Translations under genes and position numbers: made by a program
Source of the DNA: DAOTXK01 sp034435395
GTDB taxonomy: Bacteria; Chloroflexota; Anaerolineae; Aggregatilineales; Ch27
Direction of reading: 5' to 3'
Assembly: GCA_034435395.1 (NCBI GenBank)
Contig: DAOTXK010000187.1
Span: 1-13,407 of the forward strand
Length of the DNA stretch: 13,407 nt
Shown: positions 1 through 7,224 of the stretch, one piece after another
How the letters are laid out: each line of letters opens with the position of its first letter
Position numbering within the stretch: position 1 is the first letter of the stretch
Notes under the pieces: model-generated
Told to the model about the DNA's origin: nothing
Database searches by the model: none
Seen by the model: the letters and a program-made list of their open reading frames with translations, nothing else

Positions 1-322
1 GCCCCACGGTGTAGTCCACGATCACCGGCTTGCCCAGCAGGCGGCCCAGCCCAACCGCCAGCGGGGCCAGGAGCTGGTTAAACTCGGCCACGATCAGGGC
101 ATCACAGCGTTGGGCTTCCCGGCGCATGGTCTCCCACAGCCGGGGCAGCGTCTGCCGGAAGTTGAGTCCCCTCGGCAGGGGGGCCAGGGAGACCCTGACG
201 CCGCGCGCCTCCAGCCCGGCGCGGATGATGCGGTTGCGGGGATAGGTCGGGTCAAACGCGCCCAGGTAACAGACCGATATTTCGGAATGGTGAGTTTTGG
301 GTTTCGAGCGTTCGGCGGCCAT
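1..322 (-). CDS. Glycosyltransferase, GT4-like N-terminal part (cut by window edge)
   Basis: This is an open reading frame without stops from the ATG at 322 down to the window edge, giving 107 N-terminal residues. The start reads MAAERSKPK, followed by a first beta strand ISVCYLGAF and then YPRNRIIRAGLEARGV. This 'YLG.fdp.YpRNr.i..GL...G' pattern is typical of GT4-type glycosyltransferases, which transfer a sugar from a nucleotide-activated donor at the cytoplasmic face of the membrane. A second conserved stretch, DALIVAEFNQ...GKPVIVDY, fits the acceptor-side Rossmann domain. The donor-binding C-terminal domain lies outside the window. The gene starts 11 bases after the stop of the next glycosyltransferase, with GAGAAG as ribosome binding site, so the two are surely cotranscribed. 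Donor and acceptor cannot be told. Confidence 0.8.
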   Translation of the reverse strand, partial: MAAERSKPKTHHSEISVCYLGAFDPTYPRNRIIRAGLEARGVRVSLAPLPRGLNFRQTLPRLWETMRREAQRCDALIVAEFNQLLAPLAVGLGRLLGKPVIVDYTVG

Positions 323-333
323 GTCCAAACTTC

Positions 334-1392
334 TCAGACGGCCAGCAGCCTGACCAGCCGGTCCATCAATCCCTCCAGGCTGTGGGCCTCGGCGGTCCGC
401 TCCGCCAGCGCCAGGCCGATGGCCCGCCGTTCCTCCGGCGCGAGCTGGAGGAGCCGGTGGAGACGGTCAGCCAGGGCTTCGGCGTCCGCGCCGTCGTCGA
501 ACCGCAGCAGGTCCGCATACTGGCCCAGCAGATCGTCGAAGGCCGGGTTGGCGACCACCGTCGGCAGGCCGCACAACATCCCTTCCAGCACTGCTTTGTC
601 GAACAGCCCCGGCGGGCTGCAATTGACGGCCAGGCTGGCATCGTGAAAGACCGCCGTCACCGCCTCCTGGGGGATCGCGCCCCACAGGGATACCCGGTCA
701 CCCACGCGCAGCCGGTCGATCTCCTCCACCAGGAAGTCCTCGTAATCCGGCGGGTGGCCGGGCAGGCGTCCCCCGGCGATCACGAAGCGGGCGGGCGGGT
801 CGCCGTATTTGTCGCGCAGGATGGCCGCTGCCCGGATCAGCGTCTCATGCCGCTTGATGGGGGAGAGCCGGGCCAGGCTGACGATCATGGGCGGCTCTTC
901 CGGCGGGGAGTCGCCGGGGGCGAAGGTCCAGGTGTCGATGCCGTGGCCCAGCACGTGGACCCTGGGGCCGGGCAGGGGGAAGCTGGTCGGGTGGGCGGTG
1001 GCGATGTGCCGGACCAGCCGGACGGCCAGCCGCAGTTCCGGGCTGGCGGCCCGGTGCGTGTACCACAGCGTGATCGGCTTGCGGTGCAGGGCGGCCAGCG
1101 GCGCGGCGGCCAGCACGTAACGCGGACTCATGTGGGAGAACAGCGCATCCACCGAGCCGATGTGATGGGCCAGGACGCGCCAGAAGCGGACCAGCCGCCC
1201 GAAGCGCCCGACGCCGCGCTCCTTGCCCATCGACTCGACGGTGACGTTATCCGGCAGGTCGTAATCCCCGGCGGCGACCGGCACGACCACCAGGTGATCG
1301 ACCCTCGCCGCCAGCGCTTCCACCCAGTAGTGGGTGAAGCTCAGGATTTCGTCGGCCCGGTCGAGTTTTTGGGTGATCATCAATACGCGCAT
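334..1392 (-). CDS. Glycosyltransferase family 4 protein
   Basis: The protein has 352 residues if it starts at the ATG at 1392 (MRVLMITQKLDR), where the first beta strand of a GT-B fold begins. The frame stays open 96 codons further upstream, but that stretch is low-complexity and has no conserved start, so the shorter form is preferred. The N-terminal acceptor domain (about 1-160) includes HMSPRY, LWYTHR and GHGID. The C-terminal GT1-type donor domain (about 167-350) begins at VSLARLSPIKRHE and carries FVIAGG and the donor-site helix GLFDKAVLEGMLCGLP (E270). The first Glu of the usual E-x7-E motif is replaced by Gly; the 'DKavLE' variant is, to my knowledge, common in one GT4 subgroup. It likely builds a surface polysaccharide together with the downstream glycosyltransferase and the divergent epimerase. 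The sugar is unknown. Confidence 0.87.
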   Translation of the reverse strand: MRVLMITQKLDRADEILSFTHYWVEALAARVDHLVVVPVAAGDYDLPDNVTVESMGKERGVGRFGRLVRFWRVLAHHIGSVDALFSHMSPRYVLAAAPLAALHRKPITLWYTHRAASPELRLAVRLVRHIATAHPTSFPLPGPRVHVLGHGIDTWTFAPGDSPPEEPPMIVSLARLSPIKRHETLIRAAAILRDKYGDPPARFVIAGGRLPGHPPDYEDFLVEEIDRLRVGDRVSLWGAIPQEAVTAVFHDASLAVNCSPPGLFDKAVLEGMLCGLPTVVANPAFDDLLGQYADLLRFDDGADAEALADRLHRLLQLAPEERRAIGLALAERTAEAHSLEGLMDRLVRLLAV

Positions 1393-1728
1393 CGGCTGCC
1401 CCCCCGGCCCTGCGGCGGCCCCGATCATGGCGGCCCCGGCGCAAAGTGTACTCCGTACCGGCGCGTCGTGGCAAAAACCCCGTGGCGGTGTCCTGGGGCC
1501 GCGAACCCTAATTATTGGGGGAATCCGGCGGCAGAGGTGTAATACACTGGTAGGCGACAGTGAGCTGTGCCATTTCCCCGGCACGGCGTCTCTCCCCGGC
1601 AGCGCTGCGTGATCACCCCCTCCCACGCGGCGCTGCTCCTCTGTTGACGACTCTGCGTTTGACCCGCCCCCGGCCTCCATCTATAATCCGCCTGGTCTGG
1701 CGGGGAGCGGAGGGGAGAAACGGCAGGC
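1393..1728. other. Divergent intergenic region, glycosyltransferase / epimerase
   Basis: No convincing gene is seen here. The plus-strand half holds the strong epimerase promoter listed separately. The minus-strand half must drive the glycosyltransferases; AATAAT near 1513-1518 is a possible -10 there, but no good -35 sits at the right distance. An 11-base palindrome GTGTAATACAC lies at 1537-1547 and could be a protein site, although a site this short can arise by chance. Confidence 0.5.
1659..1687 (+). promoter_or_regulatory. Sigma70-type promoter of the epimerase gene
   Basis: The -35 hexamer TTGACC (1659-1664) and the -10 hexamer TATAAT (1682-1687) are separated by exactly 17 bases. Transcription would start near 1694, leaving a leader of about 35 bases before the ATG at 1729. 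A second TTGACG at 1644-1649 lies just upstream. This is the best promoter match on the plus strand of the window. Confidence 0.8.
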
Positions 1729-2691
1729 ATGGAGAGTTTCCTGATCACCGGCGGGGCGGGCTTCATCGGCAGCCACCTGGCCGTCTCCCTGGCCCAGGAG
1801 GGGCGGCGGGTGGTGGTGGTGGACAACTTCAACGACTACTACGATCCGGCCCTCAAGCGGGCCAACGTCCGCCCCCTGGCGGATAATCCCCTGGCGACCA
1901 TCATCGAGGCCGACGTGCGCGACGCGGCGCGGATGGAAACCATCGTGCGCGAGCACCAGGTGAGCCGCATCGTCCACCTGGCGGCCATGGCCAACGTCCG
2001 CGCCAGCGTTGAGCAGGCCCCGCTCTACGTGGCCGTCAACACGCTGGGCACGACCAACATCCTGGAAGCCGCCCGGCGCAACGGCGTGGAGCTGGTCATC
2101 AGCGCCTCCACCTCGTCCGTTTACGGCGGCGATACGCCGGTGCCCTTCGCCGAAACCGCCGCCGCCGACCGCCCGCTGGCCCCGTACCCGGCCAGCAAGC
2201 GGGCCGCCGAGTTGATCGCCCACGCCTACCACAACCTGTTCGGCCTCAACGTCACCGTGCTGCGCCTGTTTAACGTCTACGGCCCCCGTGGCCGCCCGGA
2301 CATGATGCCCCTGCGCACGCTGGAGGCCATCGTCAAGGGGCGTGCCATCACCCTGTTCAACGGCGGCCAGTTGAAGCGGGATTGGACCTATATCGATGAC
2401 ACGGTGGACGGCTTCCGCGCCGCGCTGGAGTGCCCGCTGGGTTACGAGATCATCAACCTGGGCTACGGCGCGCCCTTCACCATGACCCAGTTTATCGACA
2501 TCATGGAGGAGCTGACCGGGCGGAAGGCCATCATCCAGGATGTGCCCGCCCCGGCCAGTGACCCGCCCATCACCTACTGCGACAACGGCAAGGCCCGCCG
2601 CCTGCTGGGCTTTGACCCGCAGGTCGGGCTGCCGGAGGGGCTGGCCCGCACCTGGGCGTGGTACCAGCGGGAGCGCCTGGCGGGTGGGTGA
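1729..2691 (+). CDS. NAD-dependent UDP-sugar epimerase, probably UDP-glucuronate 4-epimerase type
   Basis: This 320-residue protein has the usual length of the extended short-chain dehydrogenase family. The NAD-binding TGGAGFIG motif is at 7-14, followed by VVDNFNDYYDPALKRAN (31-46), a stretch characteristic of UDP-glucuronate 4-epimerases. The active site shows SASTSSVYGG (125-134; T128 fits the catalytic Ser/Thr position) and YPASK (Y153, K157). LFNVYGPRGRPDM (180-192) and RDWTYIDD (218-225) are substrate-side signatures. The enzyme would interconvert C4 epimers of a UDP-sugar, most likely UDP-glucuronate and UDP-galacturonate, in the cytoplasm. AGGGGAG about nine bases upstream supports the start. 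The divergent glycosyltransferases suggest it supplies precursors for a surface glycan. Specificity between UDP-GlcA, UDP-Glc and UDP-GlcNAc is not settled by sequence reading. Confidence 0.9.
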   Translation: MESFLITGGAGFIGSHLAVSLAQEGRRVVVVDNFNDYYDPALKRANVRPLADNPLATIIEADVRDAARMETIVREHQVSRIVHLAAMANVRASVEQAPLYVAVNTLGTTNILEAARRNGVELVISASTSSVYGGDTPVPFAETAAADRPLAPYPASKRAAELIAHAYHNLFGLNVTVLRLFNVYGPRGRPDMMPLRTLEAIVKGRAITLFNGGQLKRDWTYIDDTVDGFRAALECPLGYEIINLGYGAPFTMTQFIDIMEELTGRKAIIQDVPAPASDPPITYCDNGKARRLLGFDPQVGLPEGLARTWAWYQRERLAGG

Positions 2692-2724
2692 GGGGAGTGA
2701 CGGCGTTATCCCCCCGCGACGAGG

Positions 2725-2790
2725 TCGTCGGCTCGTGGCGGCGCGATGGATCACGCCCCCGCGATGGGGTTCGTCGGCTCGTAGCGGCGC
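2725..2790. repeat. Tandem half-copies of the palindromic repeat
   Basis: The 20-mer TCGTCGGCTCGTGGCGGCGC at 2725-2744 recurs at 2771-2790 with one change (A for G), a period of 46 bases. The stretch between them contains GCGCGATGGATCACGC, an imperfect hairpin. The upstream unit looks like a degenerate or truncated copy of the element that follows. Confidence 0.7.
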
Positions 2791-2831
2791 ACTGTGGTGC
2801 GCCGGGCGCGTCGGACCGCAGTCCGCCGCTA
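2781..2831. repeat. Palindromic repeat element, copy C
   Basis: The outer arms TAGCGGC (2782-2788) and GCCGCTA (2825-2831) pair. Two inner hairpins are perfect: GCAC-TGTG-GTGC, which can alternatively extend to an 8-bp stem at 2785-2804, and GGAC-CGCA-GTCC (2813-2824). This copy is closely related to copy D at 3565-3611. Confidence 0.8.
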
Positions 2832-2863
2832 TTCAGAACGTGAGGCATCCATCCAATACAACG

Positions 2864-2884
2864 AAATCGACACTTTGTCGGTTT
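2864..2884. terminator. Possible bidirectional terminator hairpin
   Basis: A 9-bp stem (AAATCGACA with TGTCGGTTT, one G-T pair) closes a three-base CTT loop. It has A residues on its left side and a GTTTTGAT tail on its right, between two convergent genes (the epimerase on plus, the small secreted protein on minus). The T tract is short, so efficiency is uncertain. Confidence 0.4.
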
Positions 2885-2953
2885 TGATATTCTGTGCACG
2901 CAGGTCAATCACTGAGAGCGCCTACCCCGCTGGTCCTGCCAGTTGCGGCAACT

Positions 2954-3475
2954 CTACCCGCCTAGTGGTGTGATTGTCACAGTCCATTCGCCAATCATAA
3001 TGATGTTCTCGAAGAAATACTCCCCCTCCGTATCCCAGCTCTCAAGTTTGAACACGCGGCTACCCTCTACATCAGAACTATTCACAAGGTCGATCTCTTC
3101 ACCGTTCACCAGTGAATGACCACGCAAGACGAATCGCTCGTAACCGCCCGGCGATTCATATGCCCACTCGACAATGTAGTTCACGCCCTGCCGCAGATCA
3201 AGCACATAGTCCAGATAAACCTGCTCGCCGCCATCGCCCGTCCAGGTGATGGATCCGTCCACGTTGGTGTAGGCACATCGCGCGAATTGCTGGGCCAGCT
3301 CCGTGTAAGCGGTGACCAACGTCTCGTCGTCCATCTCCAACGCACTGCTCAGAACCTCCCGCGTTGTCTCAGCACTACAGGTTGACTCATGATCCTGTGC
3401 AAGCGTTGTGCCTGTTGCCCCCATTAGCAGGACGATGATCAGAATAACCAGGGTGTTTCGGTATTGGTTCTGCAT
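2954..3475 (-). CDS. Small secreted protein of unknown function
   Basis: This 173-residue protein has a clear signal peptide: a charged start MQNQYR, a hydrophobic run to about residue 20, and likely cleavage after TTLA before QDHES. The mature part has two cysteines (C33, C67) flanking a predicted helical stretch (about 35-66), which could form a disulfide. After it comes a beta-rich domain (about 75-173) with alternating segments such as VYLDYVLDL, YIVEWAY, YERFVLRGH and EWTVTITPLGG. That pattern recalls GOLD or pre-peptidase-like beta sandwiches in exported proteins, but I do not recognise a family. AAAGGGA upstream supports the start. The gene is visibly more AT-rich than its neighbours and is bracketed by two related repeat copies (C and D), so it may be an insertion. 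It may follow the hydrolase operon but is separated from it by repeats. Confidence 0.72.
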   Translation of the reverse strand: MQNQYRNTLVILIIVLLMGATGTTLAQDHESTCSAETTREVLSSALEMDDETLVTAYTELAQQFARCAYTNVDGSITWTGDGGEQVYLDYVLDLRQGVNYIVEWAYESPGGYERFVLRGHSLVNGEEIDLVNSSDVEGSRVFKLESWDTEGEYFFENIIMIGEWTVTITPLGG

Positions 3476-3564
3476 TTTGGGTTTCCCTTTAGGTATAGCT
3501 TCGTCGGCGATTATGCCTAGTGTACCAAGACACCCATACCGACGCTACAGAGGGTCGTCGGTTC

Positions 3565-3611
3565 GTAGCGGCGCACTGCGCCGGGCGCGTCGGACCTCAG
3601 TCCGCCGCTAC
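3565..3611. repeat. Palindromic repeat element, copy D
   Basis: The outer arms GTAGCGGC and GCCGCTAC pair over 8 bp. Inside are GCGCACTGCGC (a 5-bp arm palindrome) and GGAC-CTCA-GTCC. Compared with copy C it lacks five bases of the first core (TGGTG) and has a T for G in the second loop. The shared stretch also extends about ten bases to the left (TCGTCGG.TC). Confidence 0.8.
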
Positions 3612-3693
3612 ACCTTCATCCATGCCGCCGCTACGACAAAGTCCCACATCGGGTGCGGGCGTCGGGGTTCATGCCGCCGCTACATCCGGGCCA
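3612..3693. repeat. Two right-half fragments of the palindromic repeat
   Basis: ATGCCGCCGCTAC occurs at 3622-3634 and 3671-3683. This is the reverse complement of the GTAGCGGCGGCAT arm of copies A and B. The second fragment continues left as GTCGGGGTTC (3661-3670), matching the full arm except for a few bases. Each fragment lacks its left partner, so these are decayed or truncated copies next to the hydrolase stop. Confidence 0.65.
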
Positions 3694-4983
3694 TCACCCG
3701 GCGGGCACGATAAACAGGGAGACGGACTGCCCCGGCACGGTGATCGCGCCGTCGCTGGCGATATCCAGATCGTCCAGTTGTTCGGCCAGATGATCGGCGT
3801 CCAGCAGCCAGCGCTCCGCCGGGCCGCCCGGCGTGAAGTGGTCCAGTCGCAGCGGTTTGGTCTGCGCCTCCGGCCCCAGGTTAACCACCATCAGGGTCAG
3901 CGCGCCATCGTCGCCAAGGGCGGCGTAGATGGACACGTCCGGGTCGTCGGATGACGCCAGGACCAGCTCGTCCCCGAAGCGCTGGTAAAGCTGGTAGACG
4001 TAATAGGTGGGACGGGGGTTGTAGCGGTCCAGCAGCCCCCAGCCGCCCCGGCCCCCGCTGGGGCTGTACAGGTCGAAGTAAGCGACGATAAAAACCCCCT
4101 CGCGGATCAACCGGCCCAACACGTCCGCCCACCAGATGGCGTTGTAGAGCGAATCCGGCGACGCCTCGCCACCGATGGCGGCGCTCCAGTGGGAGTTCAC
4201 TTCAGTGAAGGCGATGGGCAGGTCGCGCCCGGTGATCTCCCGGATGGTGGCCCGGAGGCGGGCCGGGATGAGGTCCCACTGACGGGTGTTGGCGCGCAGG
4301 TCGTCGATGGTGGTCACCGGGTGGGCCTGGCTGCGCGGGAACGGATAACGGTGCACGGAGACGATATCGACCAGATCGCCGTTGGCCCGCAGGAACTCCC
4401 GTAACCAGTCGCGGCCCTCCGGGTCGCGGGGGTCCACCGAGGGTTCGCCGGTGTACTGGGAAATATCCGGCCCCATCAGGATGATATCCGGGTCGACGGC
4501 CAGCATGGCTTCGGCGATGGCCCGCCATTCCCGGTTGAGGTCCTCAGTCGTATAGTCGTCAAACAGGTTCGGCTCATTGCCGATCATCCAGTAGCGCACG
4601 CCATACCCTTTTTCAAGGTTGGTGTAGCGGACCAGCGCCGCCGCCGCTTCCGGGGTGCCGTTCTCCAGCCGGACGTGGATGCCGGGTTCGGCGTTCAGCA
4701 GATCGGCCACAATCATCAGCAGGTCGATGTGAAACGGCTGCATGTTGTTGCGGTCGCCCCACCGCCCGCCGGGGAAACGGAGGAAGGTCAGGCCGGAGGC
4801 GGCCACCTCATCGTACAGGTCAGGGCCGACGATGCTGATGGCGCTGTAGTTCGCGCCATACACCAGAGGGCTGATCGGCCCCTGGGCCTCGGCGGCATCC
4901 ACCACCAGCCCGCCCCCCTGGGCCAGGACCGCCCGGCCCGACAGGCAGGCCAGCAGAAGCAGACACAGAATCGTGCGTTTCAT
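3694..4983 (-). CDS. Secreted glycoside hydrolase, clan GH-A
   Basis: This 429-residue exported enzyme starts at an ATG with GGGAG placed seven bases upstream. The signal peptide ends near AVLA-QG (about residue 21); LLAC at 10-13 is a possible but less convincing lipobox. The catalytic (beta/alpha)8 barrel shows ISPLVYGANY (37-46), FLRFPGGRWGD (67-77), YWMIGNEP (131-138, acid/base E137 of the NEP motif), VSVHRYPF (208-215) and AFTEVNSHW (258-266, nucleophile E261). The two glutamates lie on strands 4 and 7 as in clan GH-A retaining enzymes. A C-terminal beta domain (about 345-429) follows. The overall look resembles GH51/GH39/GH79-type enzymes such as arabinofuranosidases or glucuronidases, but I cannot assign a family. 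Its place after a sugar ABC transporter suggests it cuts the oligo- or polysaccharide that the transporter imports. Confidence 0.82.
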   Translation of the reverse strand: MKRTILCLLLLACLSGRAVLAQGGGLVVDAAEAQGPISPLVYGANYSAISIVGPDLYDEVAASGLTFLRFPGGRWGDRNNMQPFHIDLLMIVADLLNAEPGIHVRLENGTPEAAAALVRYTNLEKGYGVRYWMIGNEPNLFDDYTTEDLNREWRAIAEAMLAVDPDIILMGPDISQYTGEPSVDPRDPEGRDWLREFLRANGDLVDIVSVHRYPFPRSQAHPVTTIDDLRANTRQWDLIPARLRATIREITGRDLPIAFTEVNSHWSAAIGGEASPDSLYNAIWWADVLGRLIREGVFIVAYFDLYSPSGGRGGWGLLDRYNPRPTYYVYQLYQRFGDELVLASSDDPDVSIYAALGDDGALTLMVVNLGPEAQTKPLRLDHFTPGGPAERWLLDADHLAEQLDDLDIASDGAITVPGQSVSLFIVPAG

Positions 4984-5049
4984 CGGCAGCTCCCAGGAAT
5001 CTCCCGATACGGTCGCGGGCAGTCAAACACCGGCATTCCCCCATGCAGA

Positions 5050-5081
5050 AACCGCGACCACCGGGGCCGATGATCGCGGTT
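5050..5081. other. Intercistronic hairpin between permease and hydrolase genes
   Basis: AACCGCGA (5050-5057) pairs perfectly with TCGCGGTT (5074-5081), and the 16-base interior can extend the stem with mismatches. On the minus strand the hairpin is followed by a short TTTCT, so it could be a leaky terminator or an mRNA-stabilising element. The gap between the two genes is 130 bases, and TTGACT at about 5018-5023 on the minus strand is only a weak hint of a separate promoter. Confidence 0.45.
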
Positions 5082-5113
5082 GGGTGACTGATGCCACGCC
5101 AGCGGCGGACGGG

Positions 5114-6184
5114 TCACTTCTCGACCCCGGTGATCACCACGCCCTGCATGAAGTAACGCTGCGCCAAGAAGAAGATGATCACCGGCAGGGCCAGGCCCAG
5201 GATCGAAGTCGCCTGGATGAGGTGCGGCTGCTGATCGTAGATGAAGTTGTACTGCTGGATGCCGACCGAGATCGGTTGCAGCTCCGGCTTGCCCAGCAGA
5301 TAGATCAGCGGGTAAAAGTAGTCGTTCCAGGCGAACACAAAGTGGAACAGGCCCACGGCGACGATCGCCGGCCATGACTGGGGGATGATGATGGACGTCA
5401 GGATTTTGAACGGTCCCGCCCCGTCGATCATGGCCGCCTCGTCCATCTCGCGCGGCAGGCCGAGGAAGTACTGCCGCAGCAGGAACACGTTATAGGCGTT
5501 GGCGAAAAAGTGCGGCACGATCAGCGGCAGCCACGTCCCCGTCCAGCCGATCGTCGAAAAGAAAACATAGGTGGGAATCAGCGTGACCTGGGTGGGCAGG
5601 GCGATGGTGGCGATCAGCACCAGGAAGATCGTGTTTTTGTACGGGATCGGGAAACGGGCGAAGGCATAGGCCACCGAGATCGACGACAGCAAGGTGCCGA
5701 ACGCCCCCACGACGGCAATGACGAGCGTATTCCGGAACAGGCGGGGGAAGTCCACCCCTTCCCAGGCCGCCGTGAAGTTCCAGCGCGGGCTGAATTCCAG
5801 GACCGGTTCCAGCTGCCGCCACATCCCTTCCCACACGATCGGGCCGCGATCGGGGTCATCGGGATCGATGAACTCGCTCTGCTGGCGGCCCTTCCTGATC
5901 AGCGCCCATTGCTGCATGCCCTCCTCGGTGGGCACGTTGTAGATGTCGTAGGCCTGACCCTCGTACACGTACTGGACCGGGTCCATCGGCAGGATCGGGC
6001 CGGTGGCCCCGGCGACGATCTGCTCTTTGTCCTTAAACGCCGTCACGAAGCCGTAGGCGAAGGGAAACAAAAACAGCATCAGGGCCAGCGAGCCGAACAG
6101 GGTGATGGTGGCGGTGGCGGCGAACTTCCGCAGCTGCCCATAAAAGTGGGGGGAGGTGATATATGCAGGTGCCTGTGCAGCCAT
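5114..6184 (-). CDS. Carbohydrate ABC transporter permease, MalG type (CUT1)
   Basis: This 356-residue inner-membrane protein forms half of the channel of a sugar importer. TM1 lies at about 25-50. The permease core (about 150-356) carries RNTLVIAVVGAFGTLL, TIALPTQVTLIP and the EAA loop EMDEAAMIDGAGPFKILTSIIIP-type segment at 246-268, which docks on the ATPase. The end, MQGVVITGVEK, is the classic MalG-type C terminus (compare 'l.G...GavKG'). MalG-type permeases are usually about 270-300 residues. Here an extra hydrophilic segment of about 100 residues (51-150, rich in D, E, Q and W) sits between TM1 and the core, on the outer side. The gene begins five bases after the partner permease stop, so translation is probably coupled. 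Confidence 0.92.
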   Translation of the reverse strand: MAAQAPAYITSPHFYGQLRKFAATATITLFGSLALMLFLFPFAYGFVTAFKDKEQIVAGATGPILPMDPVQYVYEGQAYDIYNVPTEEGMQQWALIRKGRQQSEFIDPDDPDRGPIVWEGMWRQLEPVLEFSPRWNFTAAWEGVDFPRLFRNTLVIAVVGAFGTLLSSISVAYAFARFPIPYKNTIFLVLIATIALPTQVTLIPTYVFFSTIGWTGTWLPLIVPHFFANAYNVFLLRQYFLGLPREMDEAAMIDGAGPFKILTSIIIPQSWPAIVAVGLFHFVFAWNDYFYPLIYLLGKPELQPISVGIQQYNFIYDQQPHLIQATSILGLALPVIIFFLAQRYFMQGVVITGVEK

Positions 6185-6189
6185 GATCG

Positions 6190-7173
6190 TCAGTCCTCGC
6201 TCGCGTAAAAGACCCAGTAGCGCCGGGTGGCAAAGAGGATCAGGGTCGAACCAAAGGCCAGGGCGAACAACATCCAGGTGATGGCCGCGCCGTACCCCAT
6301 CTGCTGGAAGGTGAAGGCGGTTTTGTAGAGGTGGATGTTGATGAAGTAGGTGGAGTCGCCGGGTTGACCGGTCCCGCCGTTGCTGAGGATGTAGGGCGTC
6401 TCAAAATAGCGCCACAGCCCGATCACGGATAACACCAGGTTATAGAAGACCACCGGCGAGATCATGGGGAAGGTGATTTTGCGGAACCGCATAAACGGCC
6501 CGGCCCCATCCACGCGGGCGGCTTCGTAAAGCTCCGTCGGCACGGTCTGCATGCCCGCCAGGGTGTACAGCATGGCGTTGCCCACGCCCCAGATGCCGAT
6601 GATATTGAGGGCCGGGTAGATCCAGCCGATGTCGTTGAGCCAGTTGGGGCCGACAATCCCGACCAGGCCCAGCACCCGATTTAACCAGCCGGTCTCGCTG
6701 TTCAGGACGCCCCGCCAGATGTAGACGGAGGACACCACCGGCACCATATAGGGCATGTAAAACAGGGTGCGGAAGAACCGCTTGCCCGCCAGCCATTCGG
6801 AGTTCACCAGCGACGCCACGGCGATCGGCAGGATAATCGACAGCGGCAGGGCGATCAGCGCGAATTTCACCGTCGCCCCCAACGCCGGGGGGATGCGGGG
6901 ATCGGTGAACAACTGGCGGTAGTTGGCCAGCCCCACCCACTGCATCTCGGCGGGGCGCAGCACGGTGTAGTCGGTGAACGAGAAGAGCAGGGAGGCGGCG
7001 ATGGGCAACAGGGTGAAGGCGAAGAAGCCGAAGATCCAGGGGGAGAGGAAAATCCAGCCCCAGATTTGCTGCTGGCGCAGCAGCGACAGGGGGCGTCTCC
7101 TTCTCCTGATTTTTTCGGCGGTTTCGGCGGTTTTGGCGGCCGCTTGAGGATGGGATTGGCCGACACTGGTCAT
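6190..7173 (-). CDS. Sugar ABC transporter permease, MalF type (CUT1)
   Basis: The protein has 327 residues from the ATG at 7173. The frame could also open at a TTG at 7182, but GAGGAG (7183-7188) directly abuts that codon and sits nine bases from the ATG, so the ATG is chosen. After a basic cytoplasmic tail (KIRRRRRP, 21-28), TM1 is near 37-60 (WGWIFLSPWIFGFFAF, a typical CUT1 opening). GLANYRQLF (81-89), RFFRTLFYMPYMVP (132-145) and the EAA loop ELYEAARVDGAGPF (214-227) follow. It pairs with the MalG-type protein encoded next to form the translocation pore. The sugar is unknown. No ATPase gene is in this operon, so a shared MsmX/MsiK-like ATPase is expected elsewhere in the genome. Confidence 0.93.
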   Translation of the reverse strand: MTSVGQSHPQAAAKTAETAEKIRRRRRPLSLLRQQQIWGWIFLSPWIFGFFAFTLLPIAASLLFSFTDYTVLRPAEMQWVGLANYRQLFTDPRIPPALGATVKFALIALPLSIILPIAVASLVNSEWLAGKRFFRTLFYMPYMVPVVSSVYIWRGVLNSETGWLNRVLGLVGIVGPNWLNDIGWIYPALNIIGIWGVGNAMLYTLAGMQTVPTELYEAARVDGAGPFMRFRKITFPMISPVVFYNLVLSVIGLWRYFETPYILSNGGTGQPGDSTYFINIHLYKTAFTFQQMGYGAAITWMLFALAFGSTLILFATRRYWVFYASED

Positions 7174-7182
7174 GATAGTCAA

Positions 7183-7188
7183 CTCCTC
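7183..7188 (-). promoter_or_regulatory. Ribosome binding site fixing the MalF-type start
   Basis: GAGGAG on the minus strand touches the upstream TTG with no spacing but lies nine bases before the ATG at 7173, which decides for the ATG start. Confidence 0.75.
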
Positions 7189-7224
7189 AGGGCGCAGTTC
7201 ACCCTGTACGTCGGTCTCGGAGGT

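Noticed and set aside
382..1542. 386-codon plus-strand frame opposite the glycosyltransferase
   Set aside because: It is antisense to a gene with clear GT-B motifs; its product is Gln/His/Asp/Gly-rich with no motif, as expected for a mirror frame in GC-rich DNA.
1393..1680. N-terminal extension of the glycosyltransferase to 1680
   Set aside because: The 96 extra residues lack any conserved pattern, and the GT-B first strand begins right at the ATG at 1392.
1681..2754. 357-codon minus-strand frame opposite the epimerase
   Set aside because: It is a shadow of the epimerase gene; low-complexity translation and no ribosome binding site of note.
2692..3693. CRISPR array or tRNA genes in the repeat-rich region
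   Set aside because: Repeats are irregularly spaced, palindromic and differ in cores with no equal-length spacers; no tRNA with an anticodon arm and T-loop consensus is seen, although copies A and B elsewhere are cloverleaf-like.
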